This document shows, piece after piece, positions 16,983 through 26,200 of a stretch of 51,568 bases of DNA. The stretch spans positions 1 through 51,568 of the forward strand of contig LCPQ01000004.1 in NCBI GenBank assembly GCA_001003705.1, given 5' to 3'. The notes under the pieces were generated by a model. It had not been told where the DNA came from and did no database searches. It saw nothing but the letters and a program-made list of their open reading frames with translations. Numbering within the stretch: position 1 is the first letter of the stretch; every line of letters begins with the position of its first letter. This stretch comes from Parcubacteria group bacterium GW2011_GWA2_48_9 (lineage in GTDB: Bacteria; Patescibacteriota; Patescibacteriia; UBA10025). The position numbers were made by a program, and so were the translations under genes.

Positions 16983-18737
16983 TTATTCCCTGGTAACCCG
17001 TACCACTTCTTCAATTGTCGTGAAGGCCAGGAGGGATTTGAAAATTCCGTCCTGTTCCATGCTAAACATACCCTGCTCCTCAGCTTGCTTGCGAATACGA
17101 TCGATATCGACTCCACTCGTAATGATTTTTCGGAATTCGTCCGTTATTTCGAGTACCTCGGTAATAACCGTACGGCCTTTATACCCGACATTCTCACATC
17201 GCGCGCAGCCCTTGCCACGGTAAAACACGAGTGGGCGCGTGAGCGATACCCCCGCTGGGATTTTGTCTTTGGGGATATTTTTTACCATATTGTATGCATG
17301 TTCTTCGATCCCTGCTGGGATTTTTGCCTTTTCTTTGCAGTGCGAACATATCTTCCGGACGAGACGCTGTGCGGCTATGAGTGTCAACGAAGACGAAATC
17401 AAGAACGGTTCTATTTTCATATCTATAAGTCGGGGAATTGCCCCAAATGCGTCATTCGTGTGCAGAGTGGAAAATACCAAGTGTCCGGTCAATGCCGCAT
17501 GCACCGCGAGTTCAGCGGTCTCATTGTCGCGTATTTCGCCGACCATGACGATGTCGGGGTCTTGGCGGAGAATAGCCCGTAAACCCGACGCAAACGTGAG
17601 TCCGACTTCGGGCTTGATTTGGGATTGGTTTACCCCGTCGACATAGTATTCCACGGGATCCTCCAGGGTAACGATATTGACTCCTTCCTGATTTACGATG
17701 GTGAGCAGCGCTGAGAGTGTCGTAGATTTGCCTGAACCGGTAGGACCGGTCATCAGAATCATTCCTGTTGACTTCTTTACACTGCCTTTCATCATATCGA
17801 GACTCCTCCCGACGAAGCCAAGCTTCTCGAGGTCGAGAACGATCACCGAACGGTCCAAGATACGCATGACAACCTTTTCATTATTAACAAGTGGAAGCGT
17901 TGAAACGCGGTAATCAATGTTTTTCCCATCAAAATTCGTGCGGAAGCGGCCGTCCTGGGGGATGCGCGTCTCATCGAGCTTCATATTTGCCAGTACTTTT
18001 ATGCGCGCGACTATTGAGGAGTGAACATATTTCGGAAGCACGAGAGAAGTATGCAAAATACCATCAATACGATAGCGGATGCGCGTCTCGTTCTCTATCG
18101 GTTCTATGTGAATGTCCGAGGCATTTCCTTCGACAGCATGGCGCAGGATGACAGACACCATCTTCGATACGGGAGCTGTTTTTACTACTTCCTCCAGCCC
18201 CTTCTCTTCTGTGATTTTCTCCAGCTCGTCAGTATCTTCGTCCTTTTTGTCACTGCTTTCGAGGGCTTCCTCTACTTCAGCCGAAAGCGTCGCGAATTGG
18301 CGGCTCGCTTTCTTATACCCTGCTTCGGAGACGAGATATGTCTTGATAATGAAATTATTTTTCCTGGCCAAGAATTCAAGCGCCTCGAGTGCTTTGAAGT
18401 TTGAGGGATCCACCATAGCGACACTTACTTCATTTCCCTGCCTATCAAAGACTATCATCTGGTAATTTTCCGATAAATCGCGAGGAAGAAGATTTAAAAC
18501 GCTCCGCTGGATTATTTTTCCGTATAAATCAACGTACGGAATTGACAAGAGCTCACTTCGTGCATGAGTGACATCGTCTTCCGTGATTAAATTCTGGCTG
18601 ATAAGAACCTCGAGGGGGTCCTTTTTCGACTTATCAGACTCCTCTATGATACGGCCAACAATGTCGGCACCGATCTGCTTTTGCTTAACCACAACAGGAA
18701 AGAGGCGATCAGAGTCTTGGCGGGGGGTAATGGCCAT
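16983..18737 (-). CDS. pilB: Type IV pilus extension ATPase
   Basis: Hexameric motor that powers pilus polymerisation. 584 residues. The N-terminal MshEN-like domain (about 1-150) is followed by an acidic linker (160-182) and the GspE core: SDIHIEP (207-213), Walker A GPTGSGKST (331-339), Asp box TLEDPVEY, Walker B VMVGEIRD with Glu401, His box TLHT (424-427), and the zinc tetracysteine CSHC and CARC near 465 and 512. All catalytic residues are present, in contrast to the neighbouring PilT-like protein. It follows the fibronectin-type gene with a 3-base gap. Confidence 0.97.
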   Translation of the reverse strand: MAITPRQDSDRLFPVVVKQKQIGADIVGRIIEESDKSKKDPLEVLISQNLITEDDVTHARSELLSIPYVDLYGKIIQRSVLNLLPRDLSENYQMIVFDRQGNEVSVAMVDPSNFKALEALEFLARKNNFIIKTYLVSEAGYKKASRQFATLSAEVEEALESSDKKDEDTDELEKITEEKGLEEVVKTAPVSKMVSVILRHAVEGNASDIHIEPIENETRIRYRIDGILHTSLVLPKYVHSSIVARIKVLANMKLDETRIPQDGRFRTNFDGKNIDYRVSTLPLVNNEKVVMRILDRSVIVLDLEKLGFVGRSLDMMKGSVKKSTGMILMTGPTGSGKSTTLSALLTIVNQEGVNIVTLEDPVEYYVDGVNQSQIKPEVGLTFASGLRAILRQDPDIVMVGEIRDNETAELAVHAALTGHLVFSTLHTNDAFGAIPRLIDMKIEPFLISSSLTLIAAQRLVRKICSHCKEKAKIPAGIEEHAYNMVKNIPKDKIPAGVSLTRPLVFYRGKGCARCENVGYKGRTVITEVLEITDEFRKIITSGVDIDRIRKQAEEQGMFSMEQDGIFKSLLAFTTIEEVVRVTRE

Positions 18738-18740
18738 AAG

Positions 18741-19676
18741 CTAGAATGCTATTGGCGCAAAAGGATTCCTATTGCCCGATGTAAGATAGAGAAACCCTAT
18801 TGACTCATTACCGCTCGTATCGACTGCCACCACCACATAGTAATATGCAATATCGGCAATCAAGTTTTTATCCGTGTACTCGGTGACATCTTTCAAGTTT
18901 GTGATTACCTGCGTCCCTCGCACTCCAGGGATGTCAGACCGATAGATGGCCACGTGGCTAAAATCGTCATTTTGGGGATTTTCCCATTTTACCATCACGC
19001 TCGATCCATCTCCGATATTCCCGAGTGTGACGTTCGCGGGAGCATCTGGGGCGACACTATCAGTAGCGATTCCGGCATACGAGGTAGTGTTTTCAGACTC
19101 ACGGGCTTGTAGCTTTGATCCGCAGAATGGAGTGTCATCTGAACTGGTTTGGGTACCGCTTCGCTTACATGTCTTCACAATATAATAGTACTGAGTGCCG
19201 TTGACAGCAGTTTCGTCTTCATAATAACTCTCGTTGGAATCAATCTCGGAAACAAGATTGAATGAACCTTGTTGAGCTACGGTCGATCGATACACGCGGA
19301 TACCATCAGCGCCATGATCATCTGGAAGTTCCCAGAATATAACGAGAACTCCGCCTATTGACGGATCATGAACGCGGATTTTTTGAGGTGAAATAGGGAT
19401 AGCACTATCGCGTGGCGTAATAGTGGGTTGTTCGGTGAAACGCCCGGTACCGAACGGTAATGTATCGAGCAAGCGTTGGTCATGTACTATGTCTGTTTTA
19501 ACGTCAGGTATGGGGCGTACGGACAGACCCGATAGCGTGTCAAAAGTGTTCGTTGCGGGAAGGCTCGTCGGAGCGGAATATTGAAGCCACGCGAAAATAC
19601 CCGCGCCGATCATAATAACAACGAGAACGGCTATTAGAATCTTTCTTTGTACGGTAAGGCGTTTCTGGATCAACAT
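18741..19676 (-). CDS. Membrane-anchored protein with two fibronectin III domains
   Basis: 311 residues: a basic N-terminus, one membrane span (about 14-30, ILIAVLVVIMIGAGIFAW), a linker, then two fibronectin type III domains (about 97-190 with VLVIFWELPDDHGADGIRVYR and YYYIVKTC; about 212-300 with VMVKWENPQNDDFSHVAIYR and YYYVVVAVDTSGNE). It lies between pilO and pilB, only 3 bases from each, where PilP would stand in diderm bacteria. No PilP similarity is visible. It may be a surface-side partner of the PilN/PilO frame in an envelope without secretin; this is inference. Confidence 0.85.
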   Translation of the reverse strand: MLIQKRLTVQRKILIAVLVVIMIGAGIFAWLQYSAPTSLPATNTFDTLSGLSVRPIPDVKTDIVHDQRLLDTLPFGTGRFTEQPTITPRDSAIPISPQKIRVHDPSIGGVLVIFWELPDDHGADGIRVYRSTVAQQGSFNLVSEIDSNESYYEDETAVNGTQYYYIVKTCKRSGTQTSSDDTPFCGSKLQARESENTTSYAGIATDSVAPDAPANVTLGNIGDGSSVMVKWENPQNDDFSHVAIYRSDIPGVRGTQVITNLKDVTEYTDKNLIADIAYYYVVVAVDTSGNESIGFLYLTSGNRNPFAPIAF

Positions 19677-19679
19677 ATG

Positions 19680-20282
19680 CTAAGGATTCGTCCCCTCATC
19701 GAGGTAATACGTAATAAGCGTTAATGTGTACGCTGTCGTGGAAGGAGTGTAGATAACCGAGCGGAGATCAAAGAATCGTAAGCTGTCCTCAATAGTGCTC
19801 AGCATGAGCTTAAAGGTAGGATATGAATTGATTCCACCGATCTCGACTGCTACATCCAACTGCTTCAAGGCTTCACGCGGCTTGTCACCACCGAAGTCGA
19901 CAACTGATTCTGTAAAACTCATCGACGCAACGGGAAACCCTTTGGATTCAAAAAATAATGGAATTTCAATCATGAGCTGCGGAATATCCTTAGACAGCGG
20001 GAGAGCCCGCGAGAGAAATGATAGACGCTCTGTGTTGATAGATTCTAGGGAGGCCTTCTTCTGACTTAGGTCAGTGAGGTGTGTGCGCAGCTGGGTCAGT
20101 TCTTGCTCCCTAAAATCACGGCTCTCGCGTCCAATTGTTTGGATTTCTTTGATGACAGGTGAAATAACGATCACATAACCGAGGCCGAGAATGATAACCA
20201 TAAATCCGATGGCGAACCACCGGCTGTGGTGCGCCATGATTTGGACAAATTTTCGTATCATCGGCATTAGTGAAGATTCCAT
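19680..20282 (-). CDS. pilO: PilO-like assembly protein
   Basis: 200 residues: a short cytoplasmic tail, one membrane span (about 22-42), a coiled coil (about 45-90, with repeated charged heptads around REQELTQLRTHLTDLSQKKASLE) and a C-terminal ferredoxin-like domain (LDVAVEIGGINSYPTFKLMLSTIED), the PilO layout. It forms a heterodimer with PilN in other bacteria. Sequence similarity is low as usual for this family; the call rests on architecture and the position after pilN (9-base gap). Confidence 0.85.
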   Translation of the reverse strand: MESSLMPMIRKFVQIMAHHSRWFAIGFMVIILGLGYVIVISPVIKEIQTIGRESRDFREQELTQLRTHLTDLSQKKASLESINTERLSFLSRALPLSKDIPQLMIEIPLFFESKGFPVASMSFTESVVDFGGDKPREALKQLDVAVEIGGINSYPTFKLMLSTIEDSLRFFDLRSVIYTPSTTAYTLTLITYYLDEGTNP

Positions 20283-20291
20283 AGGAGCAGG

Positions 20292-21941
20292 TTATTCACT
20301 CGACTCGATAAAAAGTGACGGTTGCACGGTTAAGGAAACAGAAAATATTTGGCCAGCTGGCAAACTGGTTTTTGGGTCAAGATACGGTGCAACAGCGCTG
20401 ATACTTACATCTTGAATAAAATCTTCAGAATTCTGAAAAAGCGCATACTGTCGGGCTACGGTTATAGTGTCTCTCGCTACTGCATTGAGGGCGACCACCC
20501 CCCCTGAACCAACTGTCATATCCGTGTAATACACGTCAGCGAGTGTGTGTGTCTCTAGAAGATCGAAGAATGTATTCCAGTGGATATGGTGGTCGAGGAG
20601 GAATGCGACATCATCAACACGGCGACGCAAGTCTTCTGCCTCTACACGGAAATCTTCGAACCCCTTGATAGAAGTTCGCACCTGTTGGATTTGCTCATCG
20701 ATCTCTTTCGTTTCGCCGATCACAATGTTTCGATACCAGTAAAGACCGACATAGGCGAGAATTACGACGAGGATTGCACAAACTCCTGCTATGGCCACTG
20801 GACGGACTTTTCGTGCTGGCTGGCTCTCGCCTAATAGGTCATCAGGAACCAGATTCACGTCACGGAGTTGTCCTGGTTGAACTTCAGGAGCATCTGTAAA
20901 TGGTTGATCCTGGGAAACTATGGGGTGTTTCCCTGTTTTTTTCTTCTGCTTTGGCGCCGGTTTTTTTTCTTCGACCGTGAGGGCCTCCCGTTCAAGGCCT
21001 TGATTGGCAGACATGGGTGGGGGTGGTACAGCGGGCATCGCTGGCATCGGGGCCGGTGGCGCTTCAGTTTTCGATTTTCGGAACAGGCGTTTCAACCGCA
21101 TCAAGAGCCTGGCAAAAAAACCAGGACCCCGCGGCGCGGGTGGTACCGTTTTTTGTACAGGGGGTATTGGTGGTGGAGGAACAGGAGGAACTTGGCGTTT
21201 GTCTATCGGAACAGGAGCAACCATTACCGGTCGGGGCGGTGGAGGAGCCGAGACGGGTCGGGAAACTGGTGGGGGCGGAGGTGGTATGCGTCCCGCCTCT
21301 TGTGTTTCGACACGCGGAAATGCCGTACGTGGAGGTGGAGGAGCTGGAGGGGGCGGCGGCGGCATAGCGGATGAAATGCGATTTGATTTCAGGCGTGGTT
21401 GAAATAAACGTCCGAACCACAATGCGAACCGCTTAAAAAATCCAGGGCCACCGGGGGCTGCCGGTGTTCCGGCTCCCCTCTGCCTCATGTCGGTCATGCG
21501 AACTTCTTTTTTCGCTGGCACTTCCTGATACGACCGCGTACTCACTGGCGGAGGCGGCATCGATACAGGGTACGTGCGAGTCTGAACTCCGGACATGTTT
21601 TGAGAAGGGCGATCGGATGTTTCTGAAGTTCGTGCTGCCATGCGGGCATCCTCGGCAGTAGGCATGAAGGTTACATGCGGACGGCTGTCGTCGCTCTTCA
21701 CTTGTGGCATGTGGAATCCCTCACGATCCTTGTGCATCGAGGCAAGTGGCGGGTGCGCAGGTGGGTGAGCGGCAGGCGTCGGCCGTTGAAATACGTTCTT
21801 AAAAAACTGCAAGACGCCACCCTGACGCTTCACCGGGCGTTCGGCCTTTTCCGGCTTGGTCATCTCAATGATGACAGGACCGGAGTGGTCTTTGGAATCT
21901 TTTCGCTCCTTCGAAGGAAGAAGGTTAATCCCGGACGGCAT
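20292..21941 (-). CDS. pilN: PilN-like assembly protein with long proline-rich cytoplasmic region
   Basis: 549 residues, much longer than the usual 180-200. The C-terminal third is an ordinary PilN: membrane span about 381-402, coiled coil and ferredoxin-like fold. The PilM-binding motif appears twice, as GINLLPSKE at residues 4-12 and as VNLVPDD at 362-368, just before the membrane. Between them lie about 350 residues, rich in Pro (runs of PPPPPP) and basic residues and probably disordered. Three related amphipathic segments recur in it: VLQFFKNVFQRP (about 43-54), PGFFKRFALWFGRLFQPR (166-183) and PGFFARLLMRLKRLFRK (273-289). Placed between pilM and pilO. Confidence 0.88.
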   Translation of the reverse strand: MPSGINLLPSKERKDSKDHSGPVIIEMTKPEKAERPVKRQGGVLQFFKNVFQRPTPAAHPPAHPPLASMHKDREGFHMPQVKSDDSRPHVTFMPTAEDARMAARTSETSDRPSQNMSGVQTRTYPVSMPPPPVSTRSYQEVPAKKEVRMTDMRQRGAGTPAAPGGPGFFKRFALWFGRLFQPRLKSNRISSAMPPPPPPAPPPPRTAFPRVETQEAGRIPPPPPPVSRPVSAPPPPRPVMVAPVPIDKRQVPPVPPPPIPPVQKTVPPAPRGPGFFARLLMRLKRLFRKSKTEAPPAPMPAMPAVPPPPMSANQGLEREALTVEEKKPAPKQKKKTGKHPIVSQDQPFTDAPEVQPGQLRDVNLVPDDLLGESQPARKVRPVAIAGVCAILVVILAYVGLYWYRNIVIGETKEIDEQIQQVRTSIKGFEDFRVEAEDLRRRVDDVAFLLDHHIHWNTFFDLLETHTLADVYYTDMTVGSGGVVALNAVARDTITVARQYALFQNSEDFIQDVSISAVAPYLDPKTSLPAGQIFSVSLTVQPSLFIESSE

Positions 21942-21961
21942 ACAGTAGTGGAAAAAAGATA

Positions 21962-23062
21962 TTAAACTATATCGCGCATGGCGAGTCCGATGGAGACACT
22001 CAAGCGCGGACCGATCTCCTGCAGGACTGACTTCAAATCAACCGGATAACTGACGCGGGCCCACGGATCGCCGATGAATACCTTTACCTGAAATACCTTG
22101 CTTACATATTCAGGCAAGCTTACGAGGAACGCCGACCCGCCTGACAAAATAATTTTATCGAGCGGCTTTTCCGATTGGCTCCGGAAAATATTCAAAACAT
22201 AACGAATTTCATTGATGATGGAATTCGTGACAAACTCGATAGTTTTCGGAATTTTTTCATTTGAACCCTGTCCCATCGACAAGCCGAAGTCGCGCTTGAA
22301 CTGTTCTGCGCGGCTCGCGTCTACGTTCAACGCTTTCATGATGGTCTCCGTGATGCTTTCCCCGCCCATGTCGATGCTCCGAGTCAGGATCGGGATGCTT
22401 TCCTGAAAAATCATAATGCTGGTGACGCGAGAACCGATGTCGACCACCATGACTGGCGAGGGATCATTGCCGACAAGCGACCGTTCGAGTGCGAACGCCT
22501 CGGTCTCCAGGCCGATGAGCTGCAATTCCGCCTGTTTGAAAATAGTTACGTACCGTTCCACGAGGGCTTTCGGCGCCGCGGTGAGCAGGATGCGTATATC
22601 TTTCCTGTGCGTGACTGGCGCCGGTTCCTTCGATTCTTCCGTTTTTTGCTCGGAAACGGACTTTTTCTTTATGCGATCCTCGACGACTTCCCAGTCCAAT
22701 ATCATTTCCTCGAGCGGCATAGGGACAAACTTTTTCGCTTCCCAACGCACGGCTGACACGAGATCCTTTTTTGACATCTCGGGGAGCGAAATAACGGAAG
22801 AAAATACCGAAAAGCTCGGCAGGGCCGCTACGGCTTTGGTCGTGACGATTCTGGCCCTTTTTATTACTTCTCTGATAAGCCGAACTGCCTCGACTTGTGC
22901 TGAAGCAGCGTCGCTTTTTACGATTTCCGTGGTTTGATCGACGAACCCATAAGTAACCAGCTGGGGCCGTCCGCTGACGCCCCTGAGTTCTACGGCCTTT
23001 ACCGAAGAGCCGCTTACATCAATCCCTACCACGCTTTTCGTCTTTTGGCCAAATAAGCCCAT
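21962..23062 (-). CDS. pilM: Type IV pilus assembly protein, actin-like
   Basis: 366 residues, actin/FtsA fold. The phosphate-1 loop VVGIDVSGSSVKAVEL (11-26), VVDIGSRVTSIMIF in the middle and ILSGGSAFL near the C-terminus mark the family. An insertion rich in Lys and Glu (about 133-150) is extra. PilM binds the N-terminal tail of PilN and nucleotides on the cytoplasmic side. First gene of the pilus motor operon; an extended -10 (TGT TATAAT) lies 23 bases before the ATG and no ribosome site is apparent. Confidence 0.95.
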   Translation of the reverse strand: MGLFGQKTKSVVGIDVSGSSVKAVELRGVSGRPQLVTYGFVDQTTEIVKSDAASAQVEAVRLIREVIKRARIVTTKAVAALPSFSVFSSVISLPEMSKKDLVSAVRWEAKKFVPMPLEEMILDWEVVEDRIKKKSVSEQKTEESKEPAPVTHRKDIRILLTAAPKALVERYVTIFKQAELQLIGLETEAFALERSLVGNDPSPVMVVDIGSRVTSIMIFQESIPILTRSIDMGGESITETIMKALNVDASRAEQFKRDFGLSMGQGSNEKIPKTIEFVTNSIINEIRYVLNIFRSQSEKPLDKIILSGGSAFLVSLPEYVSKVFQVKVFIGDPWARVSYPVDLKSVLQEIGPRLSVSIGLAMRDIV

Positions 23063-23085
23063 ATCGTGATATTTGTATTATTTAC

Positions 23086-23094
23086 ATTATAACA
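23086..23094 (-). promoter_or_regulatory. Promoter of the pilM operon
   Basis: TGT TATAAT on the minus strand (consensus extended -10). A TGGATA hexamer 17 bases further upstream is a weak -35. The predicted leader is about 16 bases and would serve pilM through pilC. Confidence 0.6.
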
Positions 23095-23131
23095 CAATTC
23101 TAAGAAAATATCCAGTCCCCTGTATCATTGT

Positions 23132-23240
23132 CGAATTTTCGGATTGCGTATTTCGGATTCGTTGTTTGGAGATTCTGCGCAATGCAAATCTACACTAAAA
23201 AGCAATTCGTAAACTCGTGATTCGTTAATTCGAAAATTCC
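23132..23240. repeat. Intergenic ATTCG-word repeat, full copy
   Basis: ATTTTCGGATTGCG-type words on the left, GCAATTCGTAAACTCG-type words on the right, with the core GGAGATTCTGCG shared with the copies at 661 and 39168. It abuts the stop of the 1724-residue protein. Confidence 0.55.
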
Positions 23241-23241
23241 C

Positions 23242-26200
23242 CTACGGCCTCACCTGATCGAAATCCGGAATCGTTTTCGACAAGTCCTCCAAACCAAGCG
23301 GCGGGTTCAAGAGAAGCCGGCCGTCATTGATGACTTGCTCTGATGATTCCGAAATCACCTGTGGATCGTCCCCTACGAACGTCCTTCCGAAAACAAACTC
23401 CTTCGCTATCACAAGCCCGCGGATAATCAGCTGATTTTGCTCACAGGGGGTCGTGCCATTCTGAATACAGGTCTGCACGATACCAGTCCCATCGACTCCG
23501 ACAAGAAATGACCCAGCCAGCTCTGTGACAGCCGCATCAATGTTGAGATTATTTTTTACGATCCAGAGCGGTGATGCAAGCTGTTTAATAGTCGAGGGAG
23601 AAATGGGATCACTGGGATGATAGGTAATGTTCTTTCGAATATCCGCGCCATTTGTAACAATCACCCCTGAACCTCTCACACCTACCGCTGAATTAGTTAC
23701 ATAGTGGTTTCTCGCCAATATTTGTGGGGTTGAATTCGGATAATAATACACCTTCCCGCCCAAATTGAAACTCTCATTCACGAAGAGCGGGTGCACCGCA
23801 CCATTATAACTCTCGAACCTACTATGTGGTGTGTGTCTCACGACGACTTCGGAACCGAAAATATTGATGCCACTGCCATCATTGGTACAAATATGCCACG
23901 TCATCGGGTCAGCTGTCTGCGTCCACAGTTCACCATAACACGTATCATCATTGATGCCGTGCCCCGCTCCATCTATATTTCCGCAATCGGCCAGCACACC
24001 GTTCGGTCGAGTACAATCCTGTACGCTGCTTGGATCGTCTATTACAGTCGTCAGTTTACTCACGTCCATCTTGCCGAGAGCGTTCGCGTACTGCGATGTC
24101 TCATCCGGAAAACCAAATTGACCCGTGGCACTCCTCGTCAGCCCCGTGCTACCACCGATTGGTGTTCCCGTACCTTCCGTACCTGGATCATACCCGCCCT
24201 GACTCGACGCCCCGGGTGCGCTGCGCTGACCATACGTAATCGTTGGAACTACATCCCCGTTTGCTTGGATAAGATACGTCGCCGTATACACAGGCCAACC
24301 CGTGTCGACATCCAGCAGACCTGCAGGCGGCGCGGGAAGCTGAACATCATTTCCGCTGTAGACATCACCAGCTCGTACTTCGACGAAGGGGAACCCTACG
24401 AACCTGAACGGACGGAATTCAACCCATCCGATATGGGGAGAATATCCGAAGTCAAAAAGCTGGTAGGTGCCCTTTTCACCCATGTATTGCGCGCCGACCG
24501 AGTAAGAACCGGACTGCATTGCTAATCGAACGGCCGAGCTTATGTCATGATTTTTCGTAGCTCCAGTCGTCAGGGCGAATGACGGCGTGTTGGTCGCGTC
24601 CTTACCCGCGTAGCTTATGGTTTCTTGATTCGCTCCCGGCTCGAGGAGCAAGCTACTAGAAATCGGAAATCCTGCGGTGCTGATGACTTCAGTGAGCGTC
24701 TGACCGATGCTGACTGCCACGCGGAGATTCGTCGACGTAGTATTTGACCACGTTCCGCTGAACCGTAACCACCCCCAGTTGCAGGCGCTGACTACTGGAT
24801 CAGACGGGTTACAATCCACATCCACCGTCCCATCGGTAAAACTTCCATCGATCCGCTCTCCTTCATCTTTTAAGCTGATAATGCGTGCCCAACCCTCGAG
24901 TTTATTGTTATCCGGCTCGTAGCGGGCGAGTATTGCGGCTGGCAAAGCAGGGCTAATCGCCTCAGGAGGACCGGAACTACATGAGATAGGAGTCGCGGTT
25001 TCGATGAGCTGCGTATATACATCATTGTTGCGACCGTCTCCCGTATATCCTTCGCGCTCATCAGTCCATATTACGATGCCATTCCCGTTAGCCGGACCTC
25101 TAATAGTTAAAAGATTGCCCATCTGTGTTGGTGCCGAAAGATTTGTCACCTGAAACCCGCTGGTATCCCAGTTGATAGCTCCGCCAGTCACTTGTTGCAC
25201 ATAAACCTGATATGACCCGGAACGGGAGTCAAGCCATGTGACTCGTACGGATCCCCCTCCTAGGTCAGAGCTCAATCGGGGTGATACGGATTCACCGCCA
25301 TTATCGGTAAGCAGGAGACCGCGCCCGCCTGCATTATCCCATGAGAGGTTCCCATTTTGGTCTACAAGGCGGACGAGCACTTCGTTGCTGGCATTTGCTG
25401 TCACATTTGGTTGATACCAGGTAAATACCATCCCACCCGAACCATCCTGCATGGCATCAGTATAATTCTCGAGCGTGTACTCAGAGAGTGTATTTACCTC
25501 TTTGTCCCACAGCACATTTCCCGTGGTGGTTTCGATACGATGGAGATTCTTTTCTGTATACCCGCGCCGACCGTGTAGGACTATTGCGTTTGTGGCTGAA
25601 TTAACGACAAATGGTGAATACCCGTGAGTTTTGTTGCCGCCGACATCATCAGTAAGCAGCAATCCGTTCGCGGCATACTGCGTAGTACCGACACTTGTCA
25701 CCAGCTGGTAATAAATATCGGCCAGTGCGGAGCCACCCGGGCATGCCCCTGGGAGATCAGTGGCACGGCAATCAGTCCATACCACAAACGCGCTCGTACC
25801 CGTGAGGGCGAGTTTATATTGATCCTGCTTGTTCGGCTGTGACGCCACGACGACATCATTTGCCCATGCGCGCGCGCCGGCACTTGTCATCCGTTGAATA
25901 TAGATATCTGCAGCACCGACGCCCCCGCGCTCATCAGACCAGATGATGTATGCACCGCCAGCGGTGTCTGCCACGAGCTGTGGCTTCATTTGGTGGGCGC
26001 TCTGGCCGGCATCGCTTACCTGGTTTCCGTTTGCCACCCAGCCAGCTATCGCGTTTCCATTGATATTTACCTTGTGCGCGTATATGTCGTAGTTGCCGTT
26101 CCGATTATCGCTCCAGGCAATGATGAAATTACCATCGTTCGTATACACGATTTGCGGATCACTCTGCGTTCCAGCAGCATTGACTATGGCTTTGTCCGCC

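Noticed and set aside
20868-21420. Gly- and Trp-rich frames opposite the pilN proline-rich region
   Set aside because: They are the expected antisense of Pro-rich codons and have no start signals.
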